This document shows, piece by piece, positions 12,061-21,618 of a DNA stretch of 64,000 nt. The DNA is from Eublepharis macularius. Lineage: Eukaryota > Chordata > Lepidosauria > Squamata > Eublepharidae. The notes under the pieces were generated by a model. That model searched no databases. It saw only the letters and a list, made by a program, of their open reading frames with translations, and was not told the origin of the DNA. Location of the stretch: the NCBI RefSeq assembly GCF_028583425.1, contig NC_072805.1, positions 13,588,001-13,652,000 of the forward strand, given 5' to 3'. Positions within the stretch are counted from its first letter, which is position 1; the number at the start of each line of letters is the position of its first letter. A program made the translations under genes and the position numbers.

Positions 12061-12731
12061 TTTTTTCTTTTTTTTTTTAAGTACAACTTTTTATTTTATT
12101 GTGGAAAAATAGTAACAGAAAAAAGAAAAATACACAGAAAAAGGTAAAAAAACCCTCTAACTAATAAAGGCCTAGAGTGGCTTATACAAAGTGAACTAAA
12201 AAAGAGAACCAACTGAAATTGTTAATCATTACAGCTTTTCCCCTACAACACTTCACATCCATCAGCTTGTGGTCTAATTAATTTCCTTTTTCCTTTTTCC
12301 CTTTAATACAATATATATATCTTATCTTGTCTCTTTAACATCTCAACTCCACCTTTTAAGATAGCTTGGTCATTAATCCATTTTCTTCTTCAATCACAGA
12401 GAGTCAACAAGGGTTTCCAATTTGCTATGTTTACAAACAATATCCCTTATATAATTATAAATTTGAAGATCCCAATTAGAGTCCACATCATTCAAATCCA
12501 ATCCCTCTATTAACAACAGACAAGCCGCTTTAAGATTTCTCCATACGTTCTCTTCCCCTTCTCCCCTGTCATATTCCCCGGCAAATTCAACTCTGGTCTA
12601 AGCGACAAATTGATCTTTCAATTATACATTAACCACCCAAAATAACAGAATAATACTTCTATTCCCTTTCTAATTTTTAATTTATAAACCTTTCATCTTG
12701 TTGACTATTTTATAAAAGCCTGTATCATCAC
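12061..12731. other. AT-rich intronic sequence
   Basis: Begins with a poly-T rich tract (12061-12080), as if the reversed poly-A end of a minus-strand retrotransposon. No coding motif remains. Confidence 0.35.
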
Positions 12732-13162
12732 CAGGGGTCATTTCGTAGAAAAAGAGCTGGAGGAACTCATTAGCATAACTCATTAGCATATGCCACACCC
12801 CTTGCCATCACCGGAAGTGTCATTAGTATAACTGATTTGCATATGCCACACCCCCTGACATCACCTATTCTGGCTGTTTTGGATTCAATCCTGGCCATTC
12901 AGGGCCAAAATTGGGCCCAAAATGGCAAAAAGGGGCTGAAAATGGCTGAAAAGGGGCCCAAAATGGTCAGGACTGGGCTGCTGATGAGCAGGAGAGTGAT
13001 CCACCACCCGTCAGAGGCCCGATCCAGGCCATTTCAGCCCCAATCCAGGCTGAAATGGGCCCCAAATGGCCGAATCAGGTGGGTGGGGCCACCTGACATG
13101 TGACCTCTTTGGGGAACTGCTGGAACTGCGTTCCTGTGTGTTCCCCCTCAAAATGAGCCCTG
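12732..13162. mobile_element. hAT-like MITE, family C copy 1
   Basis: Starts CAGGGGTCATTTCG and ends AAATGAGCCCTG, flanked by a perfect 8-bp duplication (ATCATCAC at 12724-12731 and 13163-13170). The interior has ATTAGCATA repeats and GGCCAAAATGG-like words. The 8-bp duplication and CAGGG ends are typical of hAT elements. No transposase is encoded. Confidence 0.85.
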
Positions 13163-13855
13163 ATCATCACATTTTTATTAGGAATTCCTTTTAAAATAAA
13201 TTTTACAAAACACATTTGTGGCCCCTTTATTTACCCTTCATCCCTTATTTATTTATTCCCAAAGTTCTTTATTGACATCTTCATGACTGTCCTATCATCT
13301 TCTGCTCCAGAACGATCTTTCTTCCCATTCTTTCAACTCTTCACAACCTGATTTGTGGCTTCTCGTATTAATTTATTTTTCTTTTATTATTATACACTTC
13401 ATTGCCATTTAGGCTGCCAATCCAATGCAAATTTTATATTCCAACTTCACATCTGAGCTATCTATCTGATGTAGACTCAAAACATTCCAATCCGGTCCAT
13501 TTCCACTCTTTGGGTATATCCTATGGGGGCAAACAAAAACCTCAACCATTTTTATTATTATTTTCTCTTCCCTTTTTCTTCTTTTTAACTAGCCCCTTGA
13601 GTTAAATTCTTTCTCTGTTCAATTCCAATAAAATCCAATTATTTTAATATAATTAATATCCAGTTTCACAGAATTTTAAGATTATTATTTCTCATAAATC
13701 CAGAAAATAATGTTAATGAGCCAGAGTTCTATAGCCAAAAAAAAATAAAATAAAATCCTACTGTTCTTAAGATTTATTTGTTCATGTGTTGGAAGAAGGT
13801 GAAGTAATCCCACACTAGTCTGCATGCAATGCTTTGATGGGTCCTGCTGTACATT
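13163..13855. other. AT-rich intronic sequence
   Basis: Low-complexity AT-rich sequence in CYP2 intron 7/8 territory with no gene and no repeat I can name. Confidence 0.4.
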
Positions 13856-14044
13856 GGCTGTTTCCACACGGCTTTCCTTGTTCCAGAAAACAGCGAAATC
13901 TCACACAAAATCGTGTAAGAAGATGCTGTTATCGCGCAAAATCGTGCGAGAAGACGCTGTTATAGTGCGAGAAGACGCGATAACAGCATCTTCTCGCGAG
14001 ATTTTGCTGTTTTCCGGAACAAGGTAAGCCGTTTGGAAATGGCC
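13856..14044. mobile_element. Hairpin MITE, family G copy 1
   Basis: Outer inverted ends GGCTGTTTCCACACGGC and its complement near 14044, inner arms with TTCTCGCG and GATAACAGC words. Flanked by ATT on both sides, a 3-bp duplication as in Harbinger-type elements. Confidence 0.65.
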
Positions 14045-14435
14045 ATTGTCTGCCTGTTAAAAAGAGCCTCTTTCAAAAAACTAGAATACATTTTCAACTA
14101 TCTGGCCTGCCACTAACAGAATTGCAAGGGACAGGCAAAGACCATCAGCAATTGAAGGGCTACTGAACAGGAGTGGAGTGCAGACATTTGCCAACTAGAA
14201 GGGGTCCCCAATTCCCCCTCCCCAAATGCAGCCACATGAGGCTGCAATCAGGGAGAGAGGAAAGGGACAGGGGGAGGAATGTGCTTAACCCAGTTGTTTC
14301 ATTCATCTGTGACACTTTTGATGTCAACTAAACTGCATTTCCCCCTCAAGCTTCCCTCAGGTCATTGATTCCCTCAAGTCATTGATTCATACACACCAAA
14401 ACGCCACAGCTATGTCCCGCTGCTTCAGGTTTTAC

Positions 14436-14490
14436 CTTGGGGATTGTATAACCCCAAAGCTGCATGTCTTTGATAGGGGCATGTGCGACT
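14436..14490 (-). CDS. CYP2 exon 7, 3' fragment
   Basis: 55 bp including the second target-duplication copy (14486-14490). Encodes AHAPIKDMQLWGYTIPK and ends at a GTAAAA donor. With the other fragment and one duplication copy removed the exon is exactly 188 bp and in frame. Confidence 0.95.
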
Positions 14491-15515
14491 TGTCCGGGGT
14501 GGGCCCTCCCCCCCCGGACTGGACCCGACCCCCCACCCCCTCGGGAGCCCACCACCAGCCCCCCGAGCCCCGCCCAGCCCCCCAACCTACCTGGGAGCCC
14601 ACGGCACAGGGTTCGGAGGGGACGTCGACCCTCGGCTTCCCGGCCGCGCTCCCGCTTGCGCCCCCGCCGCCGCGGGAGCCGCGAGACCTGCCGCCACCGA
14701 CGCAGCCTTCACAGGGGCAGCGGGGCCCGCCGCCGCCGCTGCGAGAACCGCCGGGTCTGCCGCCGCCACCGCCGCCGCCGGGAGAGTTGAGCCCGGCGCC
14801 GCCGTTGCCGCGGCGGGGCCGGCCGCGGCCGCGGCCGCCTCTCGCGACCGTGGAGCGGCCGGAGCCGGGCGGGCTGCCCGGTGGGATGACGGCCGCGCGG
14901 CAGAGAAGCGGGAGCGGCGGACGGAGGAGAGTAGCTCCGACGCCGCCGCAGCCACCCGGGGAGGTGGCTCCGGGGCGAGCGCGGCCCAGCGCGGGGAGGG
15001 GGAAAGCCCAGATGGGGCGGGCGGAAGGAGGGACGCCCAGCGAGACATCCCCGCTCTGGGTTGGCTGGATGGCTCCTGGGAGGGCTCCCCGGTCTGAAGC
15101 GGCACCGGGGATTGGTGAAGGGTGGTGGAGGGAAGAAACAGGCACTAGAGAGAGGGCAGGGGGAGGAAGGGTGACGGAAGGGCAGGGGAACCAACCAGGC
15201 GGGAGTAGCCAGGTGTTAGCGACTAGGGCAGATGAGCCAGGGGAGAGGGTTGGTGGAAAGCCAGGGGGCAGAGCCAGGAGGGACTATAAGAAGGGAGCTC
15301 CCAGTGACGCCGGGGAGGAGACGGCTAGTTGGAAGGTTGGACACAGAGAGAGAGCGAGTATATTCCAGAACGCCAGATAGGAGGCAGAGCTTGGTGCTTG
15401 AACCACTGCCCCTATCCAGTCTGAGGCCGAGGGAGCACCTTCAACCTCCCCCTGGTGGTCACCCCCGGGACGGCAGGACGCGGGGAAGGCGCGGCCGGCG
15501 GGGCGGGGCCTCACA
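14491..15515 (+). repeat. 5' LTR
   Basis: Starts TGTCCGGGG and ends GGGGCCTCACA. It is very GC-rich with GCC-repeat tracts around 14750-14780 and 14790-14850. A TATA-like word lies at 15285-15290. The same-length 3' copy at 19899 differs at three sites. Long frames on both strands are a by-product of the GC content and lack of stops. Confidence 0.97.
15285..15290 (+). promoter_or_regulatory. TATA-like box in 5' LTR
   Basis: TATAAG preceded by GGGAC and followed by AAGGG. It is the only TATA-like word well placed in the LTR; transcription would start about 25-30 bp downstream, making roughly the first 820 bp U3. The duplicate is at 20693-20698. The start site is inferred. Confidence 0.5.
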
Positions 15516-15518
15516 AAC

Positions 15519-15536
15519 TGGTGGAGAATGCAGGCA
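15519..15536 (+). promoter_or_regulatory. Primer-binding site, tRNA-Ala type
   Basis: TGGTGGAGAATGCAGGCA begins three bases after the LTR. From memory it is complementary, with one mismatch, to the 3' end of a vertebrate tRNA-Ala species ending in GCATTCTCCACCA. Confidence 0.75.
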
Positions 15537-15670
15537 CTGGCAGCCCCGTGAGGCACCCGCGCCCGCACCTGCCCACTCCAGCCGGCTGGAGCAGCCCCCG
15601 ACCCCTCCTGCGCCCGGCGGTGTTGAAAGCGGCGAGTGTGGAGACCCCTGCCGAGACTGCAGGCTCCACG

Positions 15671-18600
15671 ATGGATCTCACGCAGTTTGGCCAGTGGCTA
15701 GCCGAGCACCAGGGGCAACTATTGAAGGAGGTGGCCCAACAGCAACTGGATGCGCAAGCCGCTCTCGCGCGTCAGCAGCAGGACGCCCAGGCAAACCTCA
15801 TCCAGAACCTTCAACAGGCGTTGGCTGGCGCCGGGGCCGGGGCCGCCGGAGGCGCCGGACCCAACCCCAGGCCGCCGTTCCACCTCGCTAAGCTAGGCCC
15901 GGAGGATGACGTGGATGCGTTCTTGGAGGCCTTCGAGCGTACCGCCGAGGCGGCAGGGTGGGCACCGGGCCAGTGGGCCTTCATCATCGGGCCTTACCTT
16001 ACGGGGGAGGCGCAGGCCGCCCTGAAGGCCCTTCCCAAGGCCGAAAGCGCGGACTACGCGAGGCTTAAGGAGGCGATATTGGATCGCTACGAAATCACCC
16101 CGGAGACTTACCGGCAGAAGTTCCGGTCCATCGCCTTCCAGAAGACTGACCGGCCTCGCACCCTGGTGGCCAATCTCCAGGATGCCGCCTACCGCTGGCT
16201 GAAGCCCACCTCGGATGACGGCCGGAGGATTGCTGACCAAGTGGTCCTCGAGCAGCTGCTCCAGGTGATTCCGACGCGGGCTCGAAACTGGGTGGCCTAT
16301 AATAAGCCCGCCACCCTGAAAGAAGCCACCACGCTGTGGGAAAACGTGATGGCCGTGGAGCCCCGGGAGCCTGGGAAGCCGGAGCCCCGCCCCGGCAGCG
16401 ACGGGAGCCGCAGCACAGGCGAAAAGGGGGGACGGGCGCGGGCGGGACCCCGGCACCCCGCCCCTGCCCCGCTGAATCGAGCAACCGGAGGACCCTCGGC
16501 CGGGCCCCGACTAGCTCTCCCGCCGCCCGTAACCCCCGCTACGCCTAAGCCCGGCAGCTCAGCTAGGGAGCCGGGAGACAAAGGGCCGTGCTTCACCTGC
16601 GGGCAACGGGGGCACTGGAAAAGAGAATGCCCCCTCATGGAGTGCGACCTGGGCTGGGACACGGCCCTGCCCGCAACGAGCCGGGCCCCCCGGCCTCCCC
16701 CTATGCTTGTCTTGGTCTCGGTGATGGGTAGGAAGTTGACGGCACTCCTCGACAGCGGGAGCTCCGTGTCAATGATCCGCTCCCACCTCCTGCCCGCAGA
16801 CCTCCCGGTGGTCCGTCAGGCCGTCATCGCCTGTGTCCACAACCATGTGGAGGAATGCCCCGTCGTCTTGGCCCCAGTGACGTACCGGGGCCAGACCTGC
16901 GAGACGCCCTTGGCCCGGGTACAGGCTCTCCCCTACCCAGTCTTGCTGGGGAGGGATTCCCCCCACTTCCGCCCCGCCATGAAGACGGCCCTTCCCCCGG
17001 ATCTGGAGGAAGTTGGGGAGGTCATGGTCGGGGACGACGAAGGAGACGCCGAGGGACACCCGGAGGAGAATGGAATCGGGGATGTCCCAGCCCAACTCCG
17101 CCGGGGATGGGGAACCGAGCCCCGATTCGCCGCCGCCCAGGCCGAGGATCCCTCGCTGGAAAGCCTACGCCGGATGACCGCGGTAAGTGAGGGACGGGTC
17201 CTTGATCCCCGCCGAGCAGGACGGCTACCGCGGGTCATCCAAGTAGGAGGGCGCTGGTACCACTTAGTGAAAGGAGGACCAGGGGAAGTGGCCCAGCTGT
17301 TGGTCCCAACTGCCTACCGCCCAGAGGTCCTCAAGGCCGCCCACGACCACCCCTGGGGCGGCCATCAGGGTGCGCGAAGCACTGCGGCCCGGATTGAAGC
17401 CCACTTCTTCTGGCCGGGGCTAGCCAAGGAGGTCAAACGCTACTGTCAGGCTTGCCCGCTGTGCCAGCGGCAAGCCAGCCGCCGTCCAGCCCGGGCCCCG
17501 TTGGCCCCGCTACCCATCATCGAGGAGCCCTTCTCCAGAGTGGCCATGGACTTCGTCGGCCCGTTGCCACGGACGCCACGGGGAGCCCGTTACATCCTGG
17601 TCCTGATGGACTATGCTACCCGGTACCCTGAAGCCATTCCCCTGCGCGACATGAAGGCCCCGGGGGTCGCCCGGGTGCTGCTGCGATTCTTCGCTCAGGT
17701 AGGATTGCCCCGGGAGCTGCTGTCGGACTGCGGGAAGCCTTTCACGGCCCAGCTCACCAGACATCTGTGCCGTACGCTGCAAGTACGACAAATCTTCACC
17801 AGTGTCTACCACCCCCAAACCGACGGGCTGGTGGAGAGGTTCAACCAGACTCTGAAGGCGATGATCCGCAAGTTAGCCCATGACCGCCCCCGCCAGTGGG
17901 ATTTGTACATAGACCCCTTGCTCTTCGCGGTCCGCGAGACACCCCAGGCCTCTACGGGATATGCCCCCTTCGAGCTCCTGTATGGGCGGCGACCCCGGGG
18001 GATACTGGGACTGGTGGGGGAGCAGTGGGCCCCGAGGGCCGACCCCGAGGGACGACCCGCCCCCGAGTATGTTCAGGACCTCCAAGACCGGCTGGAGACC
18101 TGTCGGGCCGCCGCCCGGGAACATCTACGGGAAGCCCAGCGGGCCCAGAAGGCCTACTACGACCGGGGAGCCAAAGCTCGGACATTCCAGGTGGGGGCGA
18201 AGGTCCTTGTCCACCATCGGGTCATGGGGCCGGGCCCAGGGGCCCCGTGGCGGGGACCCTACCCCGTCACCAAAGTGCGGGGGGCCCTGTCGTATGAAGT
18301 CCAGTGCGGGCCGAGCCCCCGACACCGGAAGAGACTGCACATTAATGACCTGAAAGCCTGGCACGAGGCGGAGGCGCACCAGTGCAACCTGTCGCCCGAC
18401 CCCCTAGAACTCCCCGCTGGCGAGTTGCCGTGGACCCCGAGCGGACTCGCCGAAGAGGAGCCCGTCCTGGACACGGACCTCCAGGACGATCAACGGGCGC
18501 AGGCAAGGGCAGTGATCCGACAGAACCCAGGTCTTTTCTCCTGCCGACCGGGCCGGACCACTATGCTGTCTCACCACATACCTACACCCCCGGGGCAAGT

Positions 18601-20788
18601 GGCAAGGACCCCCTGGAGGCCACTCCCCCTAAAACGGTGGGAAGTCGTGGCCAAGGAAGTGGAGGACATGCTCCGCCTCGACGTCATCGAGCCCTCTCGT
18701 AGTGCGTGGCGGAGCCCCATTGTGCTAGTGGGGAAACCGGACGGCTCCGTACGCTTCTGTGTGGACTACCGGCAGGTCAATGCCATCGCCACCTTCGATG
18801 CCTATCCCATGCCCCGGGCTGACGTACTGATCGACCAACTCGGAACGGCGCGCTACCTGTCAGCCCTGGACCTCACAAAGGGGTATTGGCAAATACCCAT
18901 GGCACCCGAAGACCGGGAGAAAACGGCCTTCGCGACCCCCCAAGGCCTGTTCCAATTCAAAGTCATGCCCTTCGGGCTGCATGGGGCCGCCGCCACCTTT
19001 CAACGCCTCGTGGACCAGGTGCTGGCCCACTGCCAGGGGTTCGCCCGAGCCTATATAGATGACATCATCATCTTTAGCCCGGACTGGACGTCACATCTAC
19101 AGCACCTGAGTGCGGTCCTGGCAGCCCTAGCCGGGGCCGGCTTGCGAGTCAACCCGCGCAAGAGCCGGATCGGGTTCCAGGAACTCACGTACTTGGGATT
19201 CCAGGTGGGTCGCGGGGTCTTACGCCCCGTACCCGACAAAGTCACGACGTTGGAGCAGAGCCCCCGTCCTCGAACCAAGCGGCAGATGCGGCGCTTCTTG
19301 GGGCTGGTGGGCTACTACAGTAAATTCATACCCCACTTCGCCAGCCAGGCCAGCCCACTCTCCAACTGCCTGCGCAAGGACCAACCGGCTACCATACACT
19401 GGGACCCCGACCGGCTCCGTGCCTTTGAAGCCCTACGCCGGTCCCTGTCAGGGGCCCCCGTGTTGCGGAACCCCGACTTTGAGCAACCGTTCCTCGTACA
19501 CACGGACGCCTCCGACGTGGGGCTGGGGGCGGTCCTCTCCCAGGAAGTCGACGGTCAAGAGTACCCCGTGTTGTTTATCAGCCGGAAGCTGCAACCGGCA
19601 GAAGTCAGATACGCTACCGTAGAGAAAGAGGCCCTGGCGGTGAAGTGGGCAGTGGGGGCACTTCAGTTTTACCTTGCCAACAACCCCTTCACCCTGGTCA
19701 CGGACCACGCCCCCCTGCTATGGATGGCCCGCATGAAGGACCACAACCCACGGGTTCTCAGGTGGTACCTCTCTCTGCTCCCTTTCAGCTTCCAGCTCCG
19801 ACACCGTCCGGGACGGCTCCATGCGAATGCGGACTACATGTCGCGAATCCCGGAACATTCCACGGACCAGGAGGCTCCCGACCCCCAGGGGGGGGGTGTG
19901 TCCGGGGTGGGCCCTCCCCCCCCGGACTGGACCCGACCCCCCACCCCCTCGGGAGCCCACCACCAGCCCCCCGAGCCCCGCCCAGCCCCCCAACCTACCT
20001 GGGAGCCCACGGCACAGGGTTCGGAGGGGACGTCGACCCTCGGCTTCCCGGCCGCGCTCCCGCTTGCGCCCCCGCCGCCGCGGGAGCCGCGAGACCTGCC
20101 GCCACCGACGCAGCCTTCACAGGGGCAGCGGGGCCCGCCGCCGCCGCTGCGAGAACCGCCGGGTCTGCCGCCGCCGCCGCCGCCGCCGGGAGAGTTGAGC
20201 CCGGCGCCGCCGTTGCCGCGGCGGGGCCGGCCGCGGCCGCGGCCGCCTCTCGCGACCGCGGAGCGGCCGGAGCCGGGCGGGCTGCCCGGCGGGATGACGG
20301 CCGCGCGGCAGAGAAGCGGGAGCGGCGGACGGAGGAGAGTAGCTCCGACGCCGCCGCAGCCACCCGGGGAGGTGGCTCCGGGGCGAGCGCGGCCCAGCGC
20401 GGGGAGGGGGAAAGCCCAGATGGGGCGGGCGGAAGGAGGGACGCCCAGCGAGACATCCCCGCTCTGGGTTGGCTGGATGGCTCCTGGGAGGGCTCCCCGG
20501 TCTGAAGCGGCACCGGGGATTGGTGAAGGGTGGTGGAGGGAAGAAACAGGCACTAGAGAGAGGGCAGGGGGAGGAAGGGTGACGGAAGGGCAGGGGAACC
20601 AACCAGGCGGGAGTAGCCAGGTGTTAGCGACTAGGGCAGATGAGCCAGGGGAGAGGGTTGGTGGAAAGCCAGGGGGCAGAGCCAGGAGGGACTATAAGAA
20701 GGGAGCTCCCAGTGACGCCGGGGAGGAGACGGCTAGTTGGAAGGTTGGACACAGAGAGAGAGCGAGTATATTCCAGAACGCCAGATAG
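15671..20788 (+). CDS. Gag-Pol polyprotein, protease-integrase-RT-RNase H order
   Basis: The start Met at 15671 begins MDLTQFGQWLAEHQGQLLKE, a usual small-Gag start. The frame is also open upstream into the LTR. By residue: Gag about 1-300; CCHC zinc knuckle (CFTCGQRGHWKREC) at 307-320; aspartic protease LLDSGSS with Asp about 361; integrase HHCC with His 558/565 and Cys 595/598, catalytic D627, D686 and E722 (35 residues between the last two); GPY/F-like WRGPYPV near 860; RT with YIDD at 1128-1131; RNase H Asp about 1279. Gag and Pol share one frame with no shift or stop, so expression would need internal processing. No stop precedes the 3' LTR; the frame runs about 296 codons into it to a TAG at 20786-20788, giving 1,705 residues with a Pro/Arg/Gly-rich tail. 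No envelope gene is seen. Confidence 0.93.
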   Translation: MDLTQFGQWLAEHQGQLLKEVAQQQLDAQAALARQQQDAQANLIQNLQQALAGAGAGAAGGAGPNPRPPFHLAKLGPEDDVDAFLEAFERTAEAAGWAPGQWAFIIGPYLTGEAQAALKALPKAESADYARLKEAILDRYEITPETYRQKFRSIAFQKTDRPRTLVANLQDAAYRWLKPTSDDGRRIADQVVLEQLLQVIPTRARNWVAYNKPATLKEATTLWENVMAVEPREPGKPEPRPGSDGSRSTGEKGGRARAGPRHPAPAPLNRATGGPSAGPRLALPPPVTPATPKPGSSAREPGDKGPCFTCGQRGHWKRECPLMECDLGWDTALPATSRAPRPPPMLVLVSVMGRKLTALLDSGSSVSMIRSHLLPADLPVVRQAVIACVHNHVEECPVVLAPVTYRGQTCETPLARVQALPYPVLLGRDSPHFRPAMKTALPPDLEEVGEVMVGDDEGDAEGHPEENGIGDVPAQLRRGWGTEPRFAAAQAEDPSLESLRRMTAVSEGRVLDPRRAGRLPRVIQVGGRWYHLVKGGPGEVAQLLVPTAYRPEVLKAAHDHPWGGHQGARSTAARIEAHFFWPGLAKEVKRYCQACPLCQRQASRRPARAPLAPLPIIEEPFSRVAMDFVGPLPRTPRGARYILVLMDYATRYPEAIPLRDMKAPGVARVLLRFFAQVGLPRELLSDCGKPFTAQLTRHLCRTLQVRQIFTSVYHPQTDGLVERFNQTLKAMIRKLAHDRPRQWDLYIDPLLFAVRETPQASTGYAPFELLYGRRPRGILGLVGEQWAPRADPEGRPAPEYVQDLQDRLETCRAAAREHLREAQRAQKAYYDRGAKARTFQVGAKVLVHHRVMGPGPGAPWRGPYPVTKVRGALSYEVQCGPSPRHRKRLHINDLKAWHEAEAHQCNLSPDPLELPAGELPWTPSGLAEEEPVLDTDLQDDQRAQARAVIRQNPGLFSCRPGRTTMLSHHIPTPPGQVARTPWRPLPLKRWEVVAKEVEDMLRLDVIEPSRSAWRSPIVLVGKPDGSVRFCVDYRQVNAIATFDAYPMPRADVLIDQLGTARYLSALDLTKGYWQIPMAPEDREKTAFATPQGLFQFKVMPFGLHGAAATFQRLVDQVLAHCQGFARAYIDDIIIFSPDWTSHLQHLSAVLAALAGAGLRVNPRKSRIGFQELTYLGFQVGRGVLRPVPDKVTTLEQSPRPRTKRQMRRFLGLVGYYSKFIPHFASQASPLSNCLRKDQPATIHWDPDRLRAFEALRRSLSGAPVLRNPDFEQPFLVHTDASDVGLGAVLSQEVDGQEYPVLFISRKLQPAEVRYATVEKEALAVKWAVGALQFYLANNPFTLVTDHAPLLWMARMKDHNPRVLRWYLSLLPFSFQLRHRPGRLHANADYMSRIPEHSTDQEAPDPQGGGVSGVGPPPPDWTRPPTPSGAHHQPPEPRPAPQPTWEPTAQGSEGTSTLGFPAALPLAPPPPREPRDLPPPTQPSQGQRGPPPPLREPPGLPPPPPPPGELSPAPPLPRRGRPRPRPPLATAERPEPGGLPGGMTAARQRSGSGGRRRVAPTPPQPPGEVAPGRARPSAGRGKAQMGRAEGGTPSETSPLWVGWMAPGRAPRSEAAPGIGEGWWREETGTRERAGGGRVTEGQGNQPGGSSQVLATRADEPGERVGGKPGGRARRDYKKGAPSDAGEETASWKVGHRERASIFQNAR
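19887..19896 (+). promoter_or_regulatory. Polypurine tract
   Basis: A run of A followed by nine G residues, two bases before the 3' LTR, in the place expected for the plus-strand primer. Confidence 0.75.
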
Positions 20789-20923
20789 GAGGCAGAGCTT
20801 GGTGCTTGAACCACTGCCCCTATCCAGTCTGAGGCCGAGGGAGCACCTTCAACCTCCCCCTGGTGGTCACCCCCGGGACGGCAGGACGCGGGGAAGGCGC
20901 GGCCGGCGGGGCGGGGCCTCACA
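19899..20923 (+). repeat. 3' LTR
   Basis: Exactly 1,025 bp, matching 14491-15515 except three transitions. It carries the end of the pol-frame open reading frame. No AATAAA signal is visible, so the polyadenylation site is undefined. Confidence 0.97.
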
Positions 20924-21061
20924 CGACTCCTAGAGGCACCACATTTGCAAAGCGCTGGATTTCATGAATGACAGCATTTGTGTAAGGCAGCTTGTCCCGA
21001 TCTTCATACTTGATGTCTGAATTGTTTCCGAGAACAGCATCGAGTTCCGCTTGACATTTCT
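20924..21061 (-). CDS. CYP2 exon 7, 5' fragment
   Basis: 138 bp including one copy of the 5-bp target duplication (20924-20928). Starts [12 protein letters not shown] after a GCTTAG acceptor and carries [19 protein letters not shown] with the K-helix E-x-x-R (EIQR). It is cut by the 3' LTR end at 20923. Confidence 0.95.
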
Positions 21062-21139
21062 CTAAGCAACAAAGATGGAATGTAAATGGCAACTGTAATT
21101 GGCATTATGGGCATTATCAGCTTTACTTTTTTCTTCTTC

Positions 21140-21500
21140 TTCCTCCCCATGTTTGACTATTTTTATTTATTTTATTTATTTATTTCAGATTTGTATTCCG
21201 CCCTCCCTGCGAGCAGGCTCAGGGCGGATAACAACATATTAAAAATACAATTAAAAAATTCATGTACATTAAAAACAACACATTTAAAACAGGATGGTGG
21301 ACAGCCTTCACAGGGAGGGTTAAGATTTAATACACCCCTCTTTTTTTTAGGCCAGCAGAGGCCCAGCCTCAACCATATGTCTGGCGGAACAACTCTGTCT
21401 TGAAGGCTCAGCGAAAAGATAGTAGGTCCTGCCAGGCCCTGATATCAGCAGACAGAGCGTTCCACCAGGTGGGAACCAGGACCGAAACAGCCCCGAAAAG
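21140..21500 (-). mobile_element. L2-type LINE 3' end, minus strand
   Basis: Reading minus, the copy contains a GGTTCCCACCTGGTGGAACG-like word, the FRQTYG-like C-terminal remnant and the tail CCGCCCTGAGCC...GGAGGGCGGAATACAAATC followed by AAATAAAT repeats, typical of lizard L2 ends. Confidence 0.75.
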
Positions 21501-21618
21501 ACTACCAACATTTGTCAACAGAGAATAATTTGGGTACTTCTCTGGGAAGTGGCAGCAGGATCAGGTCTGTTCTATCCCTTGCACTGGTCTATATTGCACC
21601 AATTCTTTACCTATTCTT

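Larger units (their letters stand above)
14491..20923 (+). mobile_element. Gmr1-like Ty3/gypsy LTR retrotransposon (integrase before RT), apparently intact
   Basis: 6,433-bp element with 1,025-bp LTRs (TG...CA), 5-bp target duplication CGACT (14486-14490 and 20924-20928), primer site, purine tract and one uninterrupted gag-pol frame. Domain order is Gag, CCHC knuckle, protease, HHCC/DD35E integrase, RT (YIDD), RNase H. The RT and integrase are gypsy-like, but integrase lies upstream of RT. This order is known from the Gmr1-like group of deuterostome Ty3/gypsy elements. The LTRs differ at three places by eye (5' LTR 14768, 14851, 14882; all transitions), so the insertion is recent. The element is far more GC-rich than its surroundings and runs antisense to the CYP2 gene whose exon 7 it splits. 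Confidence 0.95.

Noticed and set aside
14382-15380. Long open frames of 160-330 codons on both strands inside each LTR
   Set aside because: They are caused by very high GC content and few stop codons, appear in several frames at once, and have no recognisable domain. Only the pol-frame extension in the 3' LTR is kept as an observation.
15671-20788. Endogenous retrovirus rather than an LTR retrotransposon
   Set aside because: No envelope-like frame with signal peptide or membrane span lies between RNase H and the 3' LTR, and the integrase-before-RT order is not retroviral.
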